64,000 nucleotides of DNA from Singulisphaera acidiphila DSM 18658 (lineage in GTDB: Bacteria; Planctomycetota; Planctomycetia; Isosphaerales; Isosphaeraceae): assembly GCF_000242455.2 (NCBI RefSeq), contig NC_019892.1, forward strand, positions 1,736,001-1,800,000. Direction: 5' to 3'. Under the pieces are notes generated by a model that saw only the letters and a program-made list of their open reading frames with translations, had not been told where the DNA came from and made no database searches. Numbering within the stretch: position 1 is the stretch's first letter; the number at the start of each line of letters is the position of its first letter. Below are positions 34,101-41,916 of this stretch, piece by piece. A program made the translations under genes and the position numbers.

Positions 34101-35572
34101 CAGCTCACCCGGGCCCGGAGGTCGCGGAAGGTCTCGGTGGGGAACCGTCCCGCGACCATTCGCAGCACGCTGTCGAAGGCGGCCGGGGTCAGGCTGGTGT
34201 ACGGATAAGCGCAGCGGACTAGGTCGAACAGCGCGGGGACGTCCCAGCGATCCATCGCCACGCAGGCGACCACCTGCTGGGCGAGCACGTCGAGACAGCC
34301 GTTCGGCACGCGCAACGACTCGACCGCGCCGTCGACCATCGCGCGGCAGAGCGCGGCCGATTCGAGTAGGTCGCTTGCCGTTTTGGCAATGAGCCGCCCT
34401 TTGCTGACCCGGCCGACCACGTGCCCCGCGCGGCCGACCCGCTGTAGCCCCCGCGCCACCGAGCCGGGCGACTCGACCTGGCAGACCAGGTCGACCGCCC
34501 CCATGTCGATCCCGAGCTCGAGCGACGCCGTGGCCACCACGGCTTGAAGTTCACCCCCCTTCAAAGCCTCTTCCGTATTCCGCCGTTCCTCCTGGCTCAG
34601 ACTGCCATGATGAGAGCGAACGAGCGAAGAGGCGGGCGTCTCGAGTTCTTCCCCTTCCGCCTCAAGTTCGTTGAGATGGGAGGTCAGCCGTTCCACGACC
34701 CGCCGGTTGTTGGCGAAGATGATCGTCGAACGATGCGCACGGATGAGCTCACGGAGCCTGCGCTCGATGGCCGGCCAGGTTGTGCCGGCGGCCACTGGCC
34801 CCGGCCGCTCAAAGGGCACGAGAATTTGCAGGTCGAGCGTTTTGCGGTGGCCAGTGTCGACGATCGTCACCGGCCTCGGTTCGAGCCGCATCTTCGAGCC
34901 GGGGCCGGTCGTGACGCGGCAGCCCCCAAGGTAGCGCGCGACCTCATCGAGCGGCCGCTGAGTGGCCGAGAGTCCCACACGGACGAAACTAGCCGGGTTG
35001 ATCGCCTCCAGACGCTCCAGCAACAGGGCGAGGAACACACCTCGCTTGTTGGGGCAGAGCGCGTGGATTTCATCAATGATCACGTGCGAGAGCGACCGCA
35101 AGGTCTCGCGTGCCCGACTGGTCAGCATCAGGTGGAGCGACTCGGGCGTGGTGATCAGGATGTCGGGGGGCTTGCGGACGAGCTTTTGCCGGTCGGCCGG
35201 GGACGTGTCGCCGCTCCGAACCGCGATCGAGAGCGGGGCCAACTCCGTATCGGCAGCTCTTGCCGTCTCCAAGATCCCCTCGAGCGGGACCTGGAGGTTG
35301 CGATAGACGTCCTGGTTCAGGGCCTTCAGCGGTGAGATGTAGAGGATTCTCGCCCCTGGCGCTCGCCTGGGCGTTCGCCAGAGATGATCGAGGCAGGCCA
35401 AGAACGCCGCCAGCGTCTTGCCTGACCCGGTGGGTGCGAAAATGAGCGTGTTTCGCCCTTCGGCGATCGCCGGCCAACCGGATTGCTGAGGAGGGGTTGG
35501 CGTCCCGAAGGTGGTTCGAAACCAGGCGGCCACGACGGGCAGAAAGCCGTCCAGGCCATCGTTGAATGACAT
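31154..35572 (-). CDS. lhr: Lhr-type ATP-dependent DNA/RNA helicase
   Basis: A 1472-residue superfamily 2 helicase of the Lhr class. RecA1 holds FAPTGSGKTLAAFLA, DEIHAL and the GLSATQRPLDEV motif; RecA2 holds ATASLELGIDMGAVDL and QRVGRAGH. The winged-helix and Lhr core region follow to about residue 860, and a long C-terminal extension (about 600 residues, with TRWEGQTAVALVLEQLTGF and SEAETQVLAALENRGASF, winged-helix like) is that of the long bacterial Lhr, linked to DNA repair and replication restart in mycobacteria. The ATG at 35572 precedes MSFNDGLDGFLPVVAAW; an ATG at 35617 adds 15 unaligned residues. No nuclease partner gene is adjacent. Confidence 0.93.
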   Translation of the reverse strand: MSFNDGLDGFLPVVAAWFRTTFGTPTPPQQSGWPAIAEGRNTLIFAPTGSGKTLAAFLACLDHLWRTPRRAPGARILYISPLKALNQDVYRNLQVPLEGILETARAADTELAPLSIAVRSGDTSPADRQKLVRKPPDILITTPESLHLMLTSRARETLRSLSHVIIDEIHALCPNKRGVFLALLLERLEAINPASFVRVGLSATQRPLDEVARYLGGCRVTTGPGSKMRLEPRPVTIVDTGHRKTLDLQILVPFERPGPVAAGTTWPAIERRLRELIRAHRSTIIFANNRRVVERLTSHLNELEAEGEELETPASSLVRSHHGSLSQEERRNTEEALKGGELQAVVATASLELGIDMGAVDLVCQVESPGSVARGLQRVGRAGHVVGRVSKGRLIAKTASDLLESAALCRAMVDGAVESLRVPNGCLDVLAQQVVACVAMDRWDVPALFDLVRCAYPYTSLTPAAFDSVLRMVAGRFPTETFRDLRARVSWDRVHNRLHALPGSARLAVTSGGTIPDTGQYPVYLGNEGPRLGELDEEFVLERRVGETFVLGTATWRIEAIEAHRVVVARASGQAAMMPFWRGEDSARTPELGEAVGTLSRELVDRLDDPGLVAWLQSDCHLEPAAAESLRDHVARQVRIVGAAPDDQTVIIESFRDPAGEMGVAVLTPFGGKLHQALKLALQGRLRERLGIVVSCLHGDDGILIRLPQNDEPPLDLFDGLSAERAEQLIREELGDSALFGLRFRQNAGRALLMPRPDPSKRTPLWLQRLRAKDLLQVVRQFPDFPIVVETYRECLNDDLDLPRLRLFLDRVASKAIRIVSRRGEIASPFATDLIFRFTSQFLYQWDEPRRADRQPAGRAAVDEGLLDPLLDAASQAHWLDPHAIGQVESRLREIGQPPRTVDEMAETLRRLGDLAPGDLSGPMLGFLAELQAQGRASEIELPATAEPMRWISAEESTLYASAFASVPEAAAQETIVRRFLGTHALIGLDDLLTRYPLGPAAATEILERWEEQGRLVRLEPAGDTGAPLWAERRNLEEVRRLSIALRRRESVAVPPEVFADFVARRQHVHPTTRWEGQTAVALVLEQLTGFAAPADLWETDLLPRRVRDFRATWLDEALSAGGWFWRADGEAKGEPRIGFAPRDFVGDWPTPDAPPSLSEAETQVLAALENRGASFATDLARQLGLEPSRTRQALDRLLRLGLATNDRFDPLRPGGSALTEALTRASATTTGQRPSLGRYRPSLRRTASSRPEGRWSRLEGGEGDPETRHLAWASVLLERYGVLARETVALDPWCPPWRDLAPWLARAELRGELRRGYFVEGLSGVQYATLEVAEELAKRAGDREGSSEFVLISSLDPANLYGSGAPLDIDLLAGGTARLPRNPTNFLVLRDGRPILIIEAAGKRLTGLASASEADLRGALALVPGMAGPSRRVLKVETYNTRPALESPAAPWLAELGFVRDYPGMTYYAGW

Positions 35573-35700
35573 TGGGTTGAGGCAGGCCCCCCCTTTGAGG
35601 CTCGCTGCCAATTGCAACGAGCCGCCTCAATTGTCACTTCTGCGATGACCTTCTGACAAGATGGGTCTAAACAAATGTACCCAAATTGAAAAAAAGGGAG

Positions 35701-35910
35701 TCAGGACCAGCGCGTGGCCACCTCATCATCGGTGAGCGCGCGGTCGATGAGGCCGCGAAGAATTTGCGCCACGCTCTGGTGGCGTCGTTTGGAAAGTTCG
35801 ACCAGTGCGTCGGCTCGATCGGCAGGCAATAATAAGCCGATCTCGACCACTCCACCCCCCTGAGGCAGTGTGCTCGTTTTGCTCGCATTCAAGCCGTGAA
35901 AAGCAGCCAT
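35701..35910 (-). CDS. Small ribbon-helix-helix-like protein
   Basis: A 69-residue protein in which VVEIGLLLPADRADALVEL forms a beta strand and first helix, followed by HQSVAQILRGLIDRALTDDE as a second helix; this spacing fits the ribbon-helix-helix DNA-binding fold used by CopG/antitoxin proteins. No toxin is adjacent, so a small regulator is an equally good reading. The ATG at 35910 is a guess; the frame is open to 35973. It lies 128 bases upstream of lhr on the same strand. Confidence 0.5.
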   Translation of the reverse strand: MAAFHGLNASKTSTLPQGGGVVEIGLLLPADRADALVELSKRRHQSVAQILRGLIDRALTDDEVATRWS

Positions 35911-36006
35911 GTTTGCAAGTCCCCCACTGCCAACTCCGAGCGAATTGCTCGTTTCGCTGGCGTGCGTTCCCATCGAGAAGCAAACGCTGCGCCATTGCCT
36001 GAAAGA

Positions 36007-37404
36007 TCAACGGAGCAGCGTAATTCCCAAGATGGCGAGGACGCCGATGACGAGCGCGATTGCGACGAAGTGGACGAGCCAGCGCGATTCGTCAGGATCG
36101 GTTCGACGTGCGGAGGCGTAGGCTTGGGCCTGGTTCGCGGCCTCACGCCGTTCGCGTTCCCCAGGCTGCAAGACGAGCGCGGGGATGGGTGAAGGGGGCG
36201 GACGATGCATGGGGGCGAAGGCGGGCTCGGCCTCCCCCAGGTCGCGGAGCGAGAACGGCTGAGAGTTTTTGGAATCGTCGAGGGAGACGGAGAGGAGGCG
36301 GAGATCCTCGTCTTCCAACTCGGGGGGAGGGGGACGGAATGCGCGGGCCGATTCCGCCTCGGCGCCGAGGATTGCCCTGACCTTTTCCGGATCGGTCCAT
36401 CGTGCGAGGTCTGCGCGGAGTTCGGCACAATTCTGATACCGGTCGTCGGGCGACTTGGCCATCAGCTTGCGAACGATCGCCGCGAACGCGGCCGGGACGC
36501 CCCGGGCGATCCGCTCCAAAGGCTCCGGATCTTCCATCCGTTGCTTGAAGATCTTGTTGACGACGTCGCCCCCTTCGAACGGAGCCCGGCCCGAGAGGGT
36601 GAAGTAGAGCGTGCAGCCCAGGCTGTAGAGGTCGCTCCGGCGGTCGGCCTGCGCGGCGTTGCCAAGTTGCTCGGGGCTGGCGTAGTCGAGGGTGCCGATC
36701 ACGACGTTTGGGCGAGTGAGTGGGCTCTCTTCGTTGGCGGCCTTGGCCAGCCCCAGGTCGAGGATTCGGGCATCGCCGTCGGGGGTCACCATGATGTTCG
36801 ACGGCTTGATGTCGCGATGGATCAGGCCGGAGTTGTGGGCGGCCTCAAGGCCGTCGAGGACTTTGAGGAAAAAACGCGCTGTGTCAGGGACGCGAAGCGG
36901 GCCGCCACTCTTCCCTTTGACCGTGTGGTAAAGGCTGTCCCCCGGGATGTACTCGAGGACCATGAAATGGACGTCCCCCGCGCTGCCGACGTCGAGGGTG
37001 CGCGCCAGATTCGGGTGGTTGGCCCGGCGCGAGAGTTCCATCTCACGGCGGAACCGGAGTAGGGCCTGCCCCTCCTCTGCCGCCTTCTTGGGGGGGAGCA
37101 CCTTGATCGCCACCCGCTGGCCGTTCCCCTCGGGGGCGGCGAGAAAGACCTTCCCCATCCCCCCTTCGCCGATCGGCCGCAGGATGCGGTAACCCCCGAG
37201 GAAGAAGCCGCGCGTGGCGCCGGCGAGGACCTTTCTGGCCTGGTAGGGCGTCAATGTGTTGAGCTGGATCAGGAGCTTGGCGAGCCGGACGGCGGCGTCC
37301 GCCTCGGGTTCCCTCGGCAGGCCGGCCCGGACCCGCTCCAGGTCGTCCGGGGGCACCAGGCCGCTCCTGGCCAGGTTCGCCAGGAAGTCGTCAAGCCGCG
37401 GCAT
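36007..37404 (-). CDS. Serine/threonine protein kinase with C-terminal membrane anchor
   Basis: A 465-residue Hanks-type kinase. The N-terminal ~70 residues hold a short helical module (LLIQLNTLTPYQARKVLAG). The kinase core is complete: IGEGGMGKVFLA, VAIKVLPPK, HRDIKPSNIM, DLGLAKA and GTLDYASPEQLG. A disordered, proline-rich linker (HRPPPSPIPALVLQPGE) then leads to a single C-terminal helix (FVAIALVIGVLAILGITLL). With the PP2C phosphatase gene encoded 180 bases upstream on the same strand, a kinase/phosphatase pair is the likely unit. The ATG at 37404 has GAGGGG ten bases upstream. Confidence 0.92.
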   Translation of the reverse strand: MPRLDDFLANLARSGLVPPDDLERVRAGLPREPEADAAVRLAKLLIQLNTLTPYQARKVLAGATRGFFLGGYRILRPIGEGGMGKVFLAAPEGNGQRVAIKVLPPKKAAEEGQALLRFRREMELSRRANHPNLARTLDVGSAGDVHFMVLEYIPGDSLYHTVKGKSGGPLRVPDTARFFLKVLDGLEAAHNSGLIHRDIKPSNIMVTPDGDARILDLGLAKAANEESPLTRPNVVIGTLDYASPEQLGNAAQADRRSDLYSLGCTLYFTLSGRAPFEGGDVVNKIFKQRMEDPEPLERIARGVPAAFAAIVRKLMAKSPDDRYQNCAELRADLARWTDPEKVRAILGAEAESARAFRPPPPELEDEDLRLLSVSLDDSKNSQPFSLRDLGEAEPAFAPMHRPPPSPIPALVLQPGERERREAANQAQAYASARRTDPDESRWLVHFVAIALVIGVLAILGITLLR

Positions 37405-37586
37405 GATGTTCAGACCCCTCGGGTTGGGATGGTCCCCTCATGCCGGGGCGAACAAAAAAAAAGGCCGGAGCGGATCACGACGATCGCCAGGGCCGGTGTC
37501 GTGGGCCGCCGGACGTGACCGGACTCATTCTTACTTGCTAAACGAACAAAAAGGTGAGAGCACGACAAGAACGAATTCGACCGTGG

Positions 37587-38534
37587 TTACCCGGTCGCCC
37601 GCTCGGTCCCGCTCACCACGTGGATGACCAAGCTGGTAATATTGTCCTTCGAGTCATTGGCCAGGGCCTGATCGATCAGGACTCGCGCTGCCTTCTGCGG
37701 GTCGTCGCACGACTGGAGCACGCGGGCCAACTCCTCGTCCTGAACGACCCCGGTAAGCCCATCGGTCGCGAGCAGGAATCGGTCGCCCGGCAAGACGTCG
37801 AGGACGCGAACCTCTTCCGGCCCGCCCCGGGCGTCCTTGCTGCCAAGGTAGAGGTACAGAACGTTCTTGAACTTATGATTGGCGACCTCTTCCTTGGTGA
37901 TCGTCCCGGCGCGGCTCAGGGCGTCGGCCAAGGAATGGTCTTCGGTGAGCTGGTCGAACTGGCCGCCGCGAAGCCGGTACGCCCTCGAGTCGCCAATGCC
38001 GGCGACGAAGACCCGGTCGTTCTGGAAGAGGGCGAGGACGACTGTGGTCCCCATGTTCGAGAATTCCGCCACGGCACCCGAACAGCCGAGAATTTCCTGG
38101 TTGGCATCGGCCACCGAATCACGAATCAGGCCTTGCACCACCTTGGGGTCCGACTCCTCGGCGCCGAGCCGCCGCGAAACGGCGCGCGGGATGAGTTCGA
38201 CGGCCATCTTGCTCGCCTGCTCGCCCGCCTGCTGTCCCCCCATGCCGTCGGCGACGATGAAGAGCACGTTGGACGAGGGGTCGAGCGACGACAAGACCGT
38301 CTCGCCGCTCCCTTCCGGGGGCGACGGCGCATCAAATCGGACCGACTTTCGGCCGGGAACGAAGTAATTGTCTTCGTTATGCTCGCGATACCGACCCACC
38401 GTGGAGACGACCCCAACGAGCAGCTTCATGCCGCTGGAGTGGACGGTAAGCGGGGCGGGCGTGGGGAGGTCGGCGGTGGCCTCCGGGTCGCTCTGGCCAC
38501 GGGTTTCCGAAGACTTCCCAGCGAAGTCGTTCAT
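37587..38534 (-). CDS. PP2C-family Ser/Thr phosphatase
   Basis: A 315-residue metal-dependent phosphatase. The PPM motifs are complete: GRYREHNEDNYF, IVADGMGGQQAGE, FVAGIGDSRAYRLR, LATDGLTGVV and DSKDNITSLV, which provide the aspartates for the two metal ions. It should remove phosphate from targets of the kinase encoded just downstream. A run of nine T on the minus strand at 37448-37456, beyond the stop, follows a weak CCGG-based stem and might end the transcript. GTG 38576 is an alternative start; I prefer ATG 38534 because GAGGAA lies five to six bases ahead. Confidence 0.88.
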   Translation of the reverse strand: MNDFAGKSSETRGQSDPEATADLPTPAPLTVHSSGMKLLVGVVSTVGRYREHNEDNYFVPGRKSVRFDAPSPPEGSGETVLSSLDPSSNVLFIVADGMGGQQAGEQASKMAVELIPRAVSRRLGAEESDPKVVQGLIRDSVADANQEILGCSGAVAEFSNMGTTVVLALFQNDRVFVAGIGDSRAYRLRGGQFDQLTEDHSLADALSRAGTITKEEVANHKFKNVLYLYLGSKDARGGPEEVRVLDVLPGDRFLLATDGLTGVVQDEELARVLQSCDDPQKAARVLIDQALANDSKDNITSLVIHVVSGTERATG

Positions 38535-38650
38535 CAAGTTCCTCAGCCATGAAAGTAACCGGGAGTACCAACTCACCTCGACCGCCTTCTTTCACCGAAC
38601 GAGCGCACCGCGCCTTTGGGATCGGGGCTAACCGTCTCGATTTCCGCAGT

Positions 38651-39397
38651 TCACGAACGAGCGTGGGCCGGGCTGGCCCAACGCATCAGGTCGTCGATTC
38701 CCACCGATCGATAGGTCATGAACAACTCTCCCGCCTCAAAGCCGGCCGTCAGCCCGTGATACCGGTTCATGGTTTCGACGGCACCGAAGATCCCTGCTTT
38801 GTTCGCGGGAAACTGGGTAGCGTAAGCGCGAACCGCCTCGATCTTCACGTCCAGGGTGCTACCGATATCGGCCACGATGTATCCCGACGCTTCGGGCAAG
38901 TCTAGCCCGTGAATCGCGATCGGGAAACTCAACTGATTCGTGATCGTATGCACCGGCAGGTTGTCGAAATGTTCGTCCCACTTCGTCAGCCGGCTGTAGA
39001 AGACGGCCGCATCGGTAATCAGCATTGCCTGGTAGTGGTCGGGCGAGGCCAACACGGTCTTTCCCCCGAAGCCGAGCACGACCTTGGGCTTATACTTCCG
39101 GAACACCTTGGCCAAGGCCACCCGCGCCTCGAAGCAGTCGAAGAGCCGACGGTTGGGTAGATTCAGGTTGATCCGCACCTGGACGCCGAGGATCTTGGCC
39201 GCTCGTTCCGCCTCAGCGAGCCGGATGTCAGGGCCGGCGGAAAGCGGGGTCGGCTCGCCGTCCGTCAGATCGACGATCCCAACGCTGTACCCTTTGCGGA
39301 CCAAGCGTGCCAAGGTCCCACCGCATGCGATCTCGACATCGTCGGGGTGTGCGCCGACAGCGATCAGATCCAACTCCGTGTCGACGGCCTCGGCCAT
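38651..39397 (-). CDS. LmbE/PIG-L family deacetylase (BshB1-like)
   Basis: A 248-residue zinc-dependent N-deacetylase. The metal site is AHPDDVE near residue 19 and SPDHYQA near 120. Close relatives include BshB1, which deacetylates N-acetylglucosaminyl-malate in bacillithiol synthesis; similarity here ([27 protein letters not shown]) fits that branch. No BshA or BshC gene is adjacent, so a different GlcNAc-type substrate is possible. ATG 39397 has GAGGA nine bases upstream; 39406 is an alternative three codons earlier. Confidence 0.83.
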   Translation of the reverse strand: MAEAVDTELDLIAVGAHPDDVEIACGGTLARLVRKGYSVGIVDLTDGEPTPLSAGPDIRLAEAERAAKILGVQVRINLNLPNRRLFDCFEARVALAKVFRKYKPKVVLGFGGKTVLASPDHYQAMLITDAAVFYSRLTKWDEHFDNLPVHTITNQLSFPIAIHGLDLPEASGYIVADIGSTLDVKIEAVRAYATQFPANKAGIFGAVETMNRYHGLTAGFEAGELFMTYRSVGIDDLMRWASPAHARS

Positions 39398-39512
39398 GCT
39401 GCCCATTCCTCGTGCGGCCGCGATTTGGAAGCGACCTTGGTGATGTCCCTTTTCAGCAGTATACCTGCCGCCCTTGGCTTCTCACAACCAAGGGATCGGA
39501 ATCGCGAAAGTT

Positions 39513-40787
39513 TCAGTCGCTGACGTCGGGGGTCTTGGTCACGGCGAGGAGAAACGTCGGGTTAATTGCCTCAAACCGCACCCGGTCCATCTGCTCGATT
39601 CCGCGTGCGATCGAGATGTTCCAGACCTGGACTTCCGAGGTTAAGTTCTTGAGCGTTTCGAGTGCAGTGGCCAGCCCGTCGATGGTGACGACGTTGACCG
39701 CCATGCGTCCGCCCGGGCAAAGGCGAGCGTAGGCCGAACGGAGGACGAGCACGACTTGCCGGCCGGTGCCGCCGACGAAGATGGCGTCGGGATCGGGTAG
39801 GCTCGCGAGTACTTCAGGAGCGCGCCCAGGGACCGGTCGGACGTTGGGTACGCCGAATGACTCGGCATTGGCCTCGATCAAGGCCACGTCGGCCGGCTCG
39901 GGCTCGACGGCGTAGACCATCCCTTGATAGGCCAGTTGGGCCGCCTCGATGGCCACCGAACCGGAACCCGCGCCAATGTCCCAGACCACGCTGTCCGGCC
40001 TGATATCGAGCTGGGCCAGAGCGATCGACCGGACCTCCGCCTGCGTGATGAGGCCACGCTTGGGGAGCGTCTGGGCGAACATGTCGTCGGGGTTCCCGAA
40101 CAGGCGGTGTCGCCCTGCGCGGCTGGCCTGGTCGGGGCGGTTCGGCTTGCGGATCAGGATCAGGACATTGAGCGGATCGAAATCCATGCTCGCCAGGTCG
40201 GTCAGCTCCGCCTGGGTCACTCGCTCGTCCGGCGATCCGAGATTTTCGCAGACGTAGGCTCGGAAGTAGTCGATCCCTCGGTCGAGGAGCGCCCGGGCCA
40301 GCCGATTCGGCGGGTGCTCGTCGCTCGAGAAGAGACCGACCTTCTCGGCCGTCCGGATCCGGTCGACCACGGCTTCGAGCGGTCGTCCGGCGAGGCTGGT
40401 CAGGTAGGCGTCTTCCCAGCTCTCCTTCACCCGGGCGAAGGCAAGCTGCATGCTGCTGACGTGGGGGATGACCTCAAACTGATCCTTGCCCAGGCGATCG
40501 CACAAGTACCGTGCCACGCCATAGAAGAGCGGATCGCCGCCGCTCACCAGCACGGCGCGTTGGGACGCGAGCGCTTCACGAACTTGCCGGAGCGCTGCGG
40601 GCATGTCGGGCTCGAGCGCCTCTTTCCGGCCGCTCAGGCCGTCGAGCAGCGAGAGCATTGCCGGAGCGCCCAGGATCACCTCGGCCTCGGCCACGATCCG
40701 ACGCGCCGACTCGGTCATTCCGGCGAGGCCGTCGTCACCGATCCCCACGATCACCAGTTTCGAGCGAGATTCGGCCAAGGTCGACAT
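39513..40787 (-). CDS. cobL: Precorrin-6Y C5,15-methyltransferase (decarboxylating), CobL/CbiET
   Basis: A 424-residue bifunctional enzyme of cobalamin synthesis. The N-terminal ~200 residues are CbiE-like (VIVGIGDDGLAGMT, VLVSGGDPLFYGVARYL); the C-terminal ~190 are CbiT-like with the SAM loop DIGAGSGSVAIEAA and GRAPEVLASLPDPD. Both methyl transfers and the C12 decarboxylation would be done by one chain. No other cob or cbi gene lies near, so it is either an orphan of a scattered pathway or has been reused. The ATG at 40787 is the family start; its ribosome-binding site is weak. Confidence 0.9.
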   Translation of the reverse strand: MSTLAESRSKLVIVGIGDDGLAGMTESARRIVAEAEVILGAPAMLSLLDGLSGRKEALEPDMPAALRQVREALASQRAVLVSGGDPLFYGVARYLCDRLGKDQFEVIPHVSSMQLAFARVKESWEDAYLTSLAGRPLEAVVDRIRTAEKVGLFSSDEHPPNRLARALLDRGIDYFRAYVCENLGSPDERVTQAELTDLASMDFDPLNVLILIRKPNRPDQASRAGRHRLFGNPDDMFAQTLPKRGLITQAEVRSIALAQLDIRPDSVVWDIGAGSGSVAIEAAQLAYQGMVYAVEPEPADVALIEANAESFGVPNVRPVPGRAPEVLASLPDPDAIFVGGTGRQVVLVLRSAYARLCPGGRMAVNVVTIDGLATALETLKNLTSEVQVWNISIARGIEQMDRVRFEAINPTFLLAVTKTPDVSD

Positions 40788-40917
40788 CCTCAAAGGGGTG
40801 TTATCGGCGGTTCGCGACGAACGCCACGGCAACGAGCGATTGATTGTAAACCGGAGAGTCTCGTCGGGATAGATCGAGCGACGATCTGAGCCCCGGCCTT
40901 TGGGTTGGACGGGTGTC

Positions 40918-41916
40918 TCAAGTCCCTGCTGCCGGTTTGGGCTCGTTGGGGCACCCCTCGGGGGCGCAAGGCAGCAGCCAGTCGGCGGTCACCTGCGCCA
41001 GCGCTTCGGCGTGGGTGTAGTGCGGCTGGTGGCCGACCAGGGGCATGATGACCCCCTCGGCGGCCGGCAAGGCGGCATTCAGTTCGTCGAAATAGCGGCG
41101 GACGACGATGCGGTCCTCGTTGCCCTGGAGGAGGAGGACCGGGTTGCGAATCTCAGGGAGGATCGGCCGGAGGTCGAGCCGCGTGACCAGGTCGAGCCGA
41201 TGGGCCAGCGCCGCGATTGGCGTCAGGCCATTTTGCTCGAGATAATAGGGCCATCGATCCTCGATGATCGAAGGGAAGTGGCTCTTGCTGTTGTAGGCGA
41301 GAATTTGCTCACGCCAGGGCAGCCGCGAACTCTGACCCGGGAGGTGGCGGCCGAGCGAAAGTGCCATGCGTTCGGCCCGGCTGAATCGACGGTGAGCGAA
41401 CGCTCCCTGCACGACTGCCTTGGGGAACCGCCTCGGCTCGCGGTGGAGCGCGCGGAATACGACCGTGGAACCGAACGAGAGGCCCGTCAGGAAGGCGCGG
41501 CCGATGTTGAGGTGCTCGATGAGTCCGAAGAGGTCGTCGACGATGTGGTCGTGGGTGATCCGCCCCAGTTTGGCCCCGTCGTCGGGGTGGTCTCCTGGAT
41601 AGTCGAAGATGACCGTCCGGAACTGGCTCGCGAGCCGGTTGAGCATGAGGGCGTAGCCACGGTAGGTGGCCGCGATCCCGGGGACGAGGATCAGCGGGGG
41701 CCCCTGCCCAAGCACCCGATAGTGCATCCGATAGCGCGGACCTTCCCAGATTGCGTGCTCCGCCATCCGGTCGTAGGTGGCGACTTCTGCCCGGAAATCG
41801 GCCGGTGCCGGGCATGGCGGCCGTGAAGAGCTTTCGGGCGACTCGGCGACCGGAGCGGGACTTTCAGGCACAGGTTCGGACCTCGTCTGTGGGGCATGGG
41901 GACGGACTTCGATCAT
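40918..41916 (-). CDS. Alpha/beta-hydrolase
   Basis: A 332-residue hydrolase. After a proline-rich N-terminal tail of about 45 residues the domain shows VLGQGPPLILVPGIAATYR, the oxyanion region and the nucleophile elbow GLSFGSTV (serine), and an acid-histidine end in GNEDRIVV with MPLVGHQPHYTHAE. The enzyme cleaves an ester or related bond; the substrate is unknown. Its ATG overlaps the stop of the Memo-family gene by four bases (ATGA), so the pair is translationally coupled and may work in one pathway. Confidence 0.8.
   Translation of the reverse strand: MIEVRPHAPQTRSEPVPESPAPVAESPESSSRPPCPAPADFRAEVATYDRMAEHAIWEGPRYRMHYRVLGQGPPLILVPGIAATYRGYALMLNRLASQFRTVIFDYPGDHPDDGAKLGRITHDHIVDDLFGLIEHLNIGRAFLTGLSFGSTVVFRALHREPRRFPKAVVQGAFAHRRFSRAERMALSLGRHLPGQSSRLPWREQILAYNSKSHFPSIIEDRWPYYLEQNGLTPIAALAHRLDLVTRLDLRPILPEIRNPVLLLQGNEDRIVVRRYFDELNAALPAAEGVIMPLVGHQPHYTHAEALAQVTADWLLPCAPEGCPNEPKPAAGT

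Noticed and set aside
37440..37500. Possible terminator between the kinase and phosphatase genes
   Set aside because: There is a nine-T run on the minus strand, but the stem before it is only about four base pairs.
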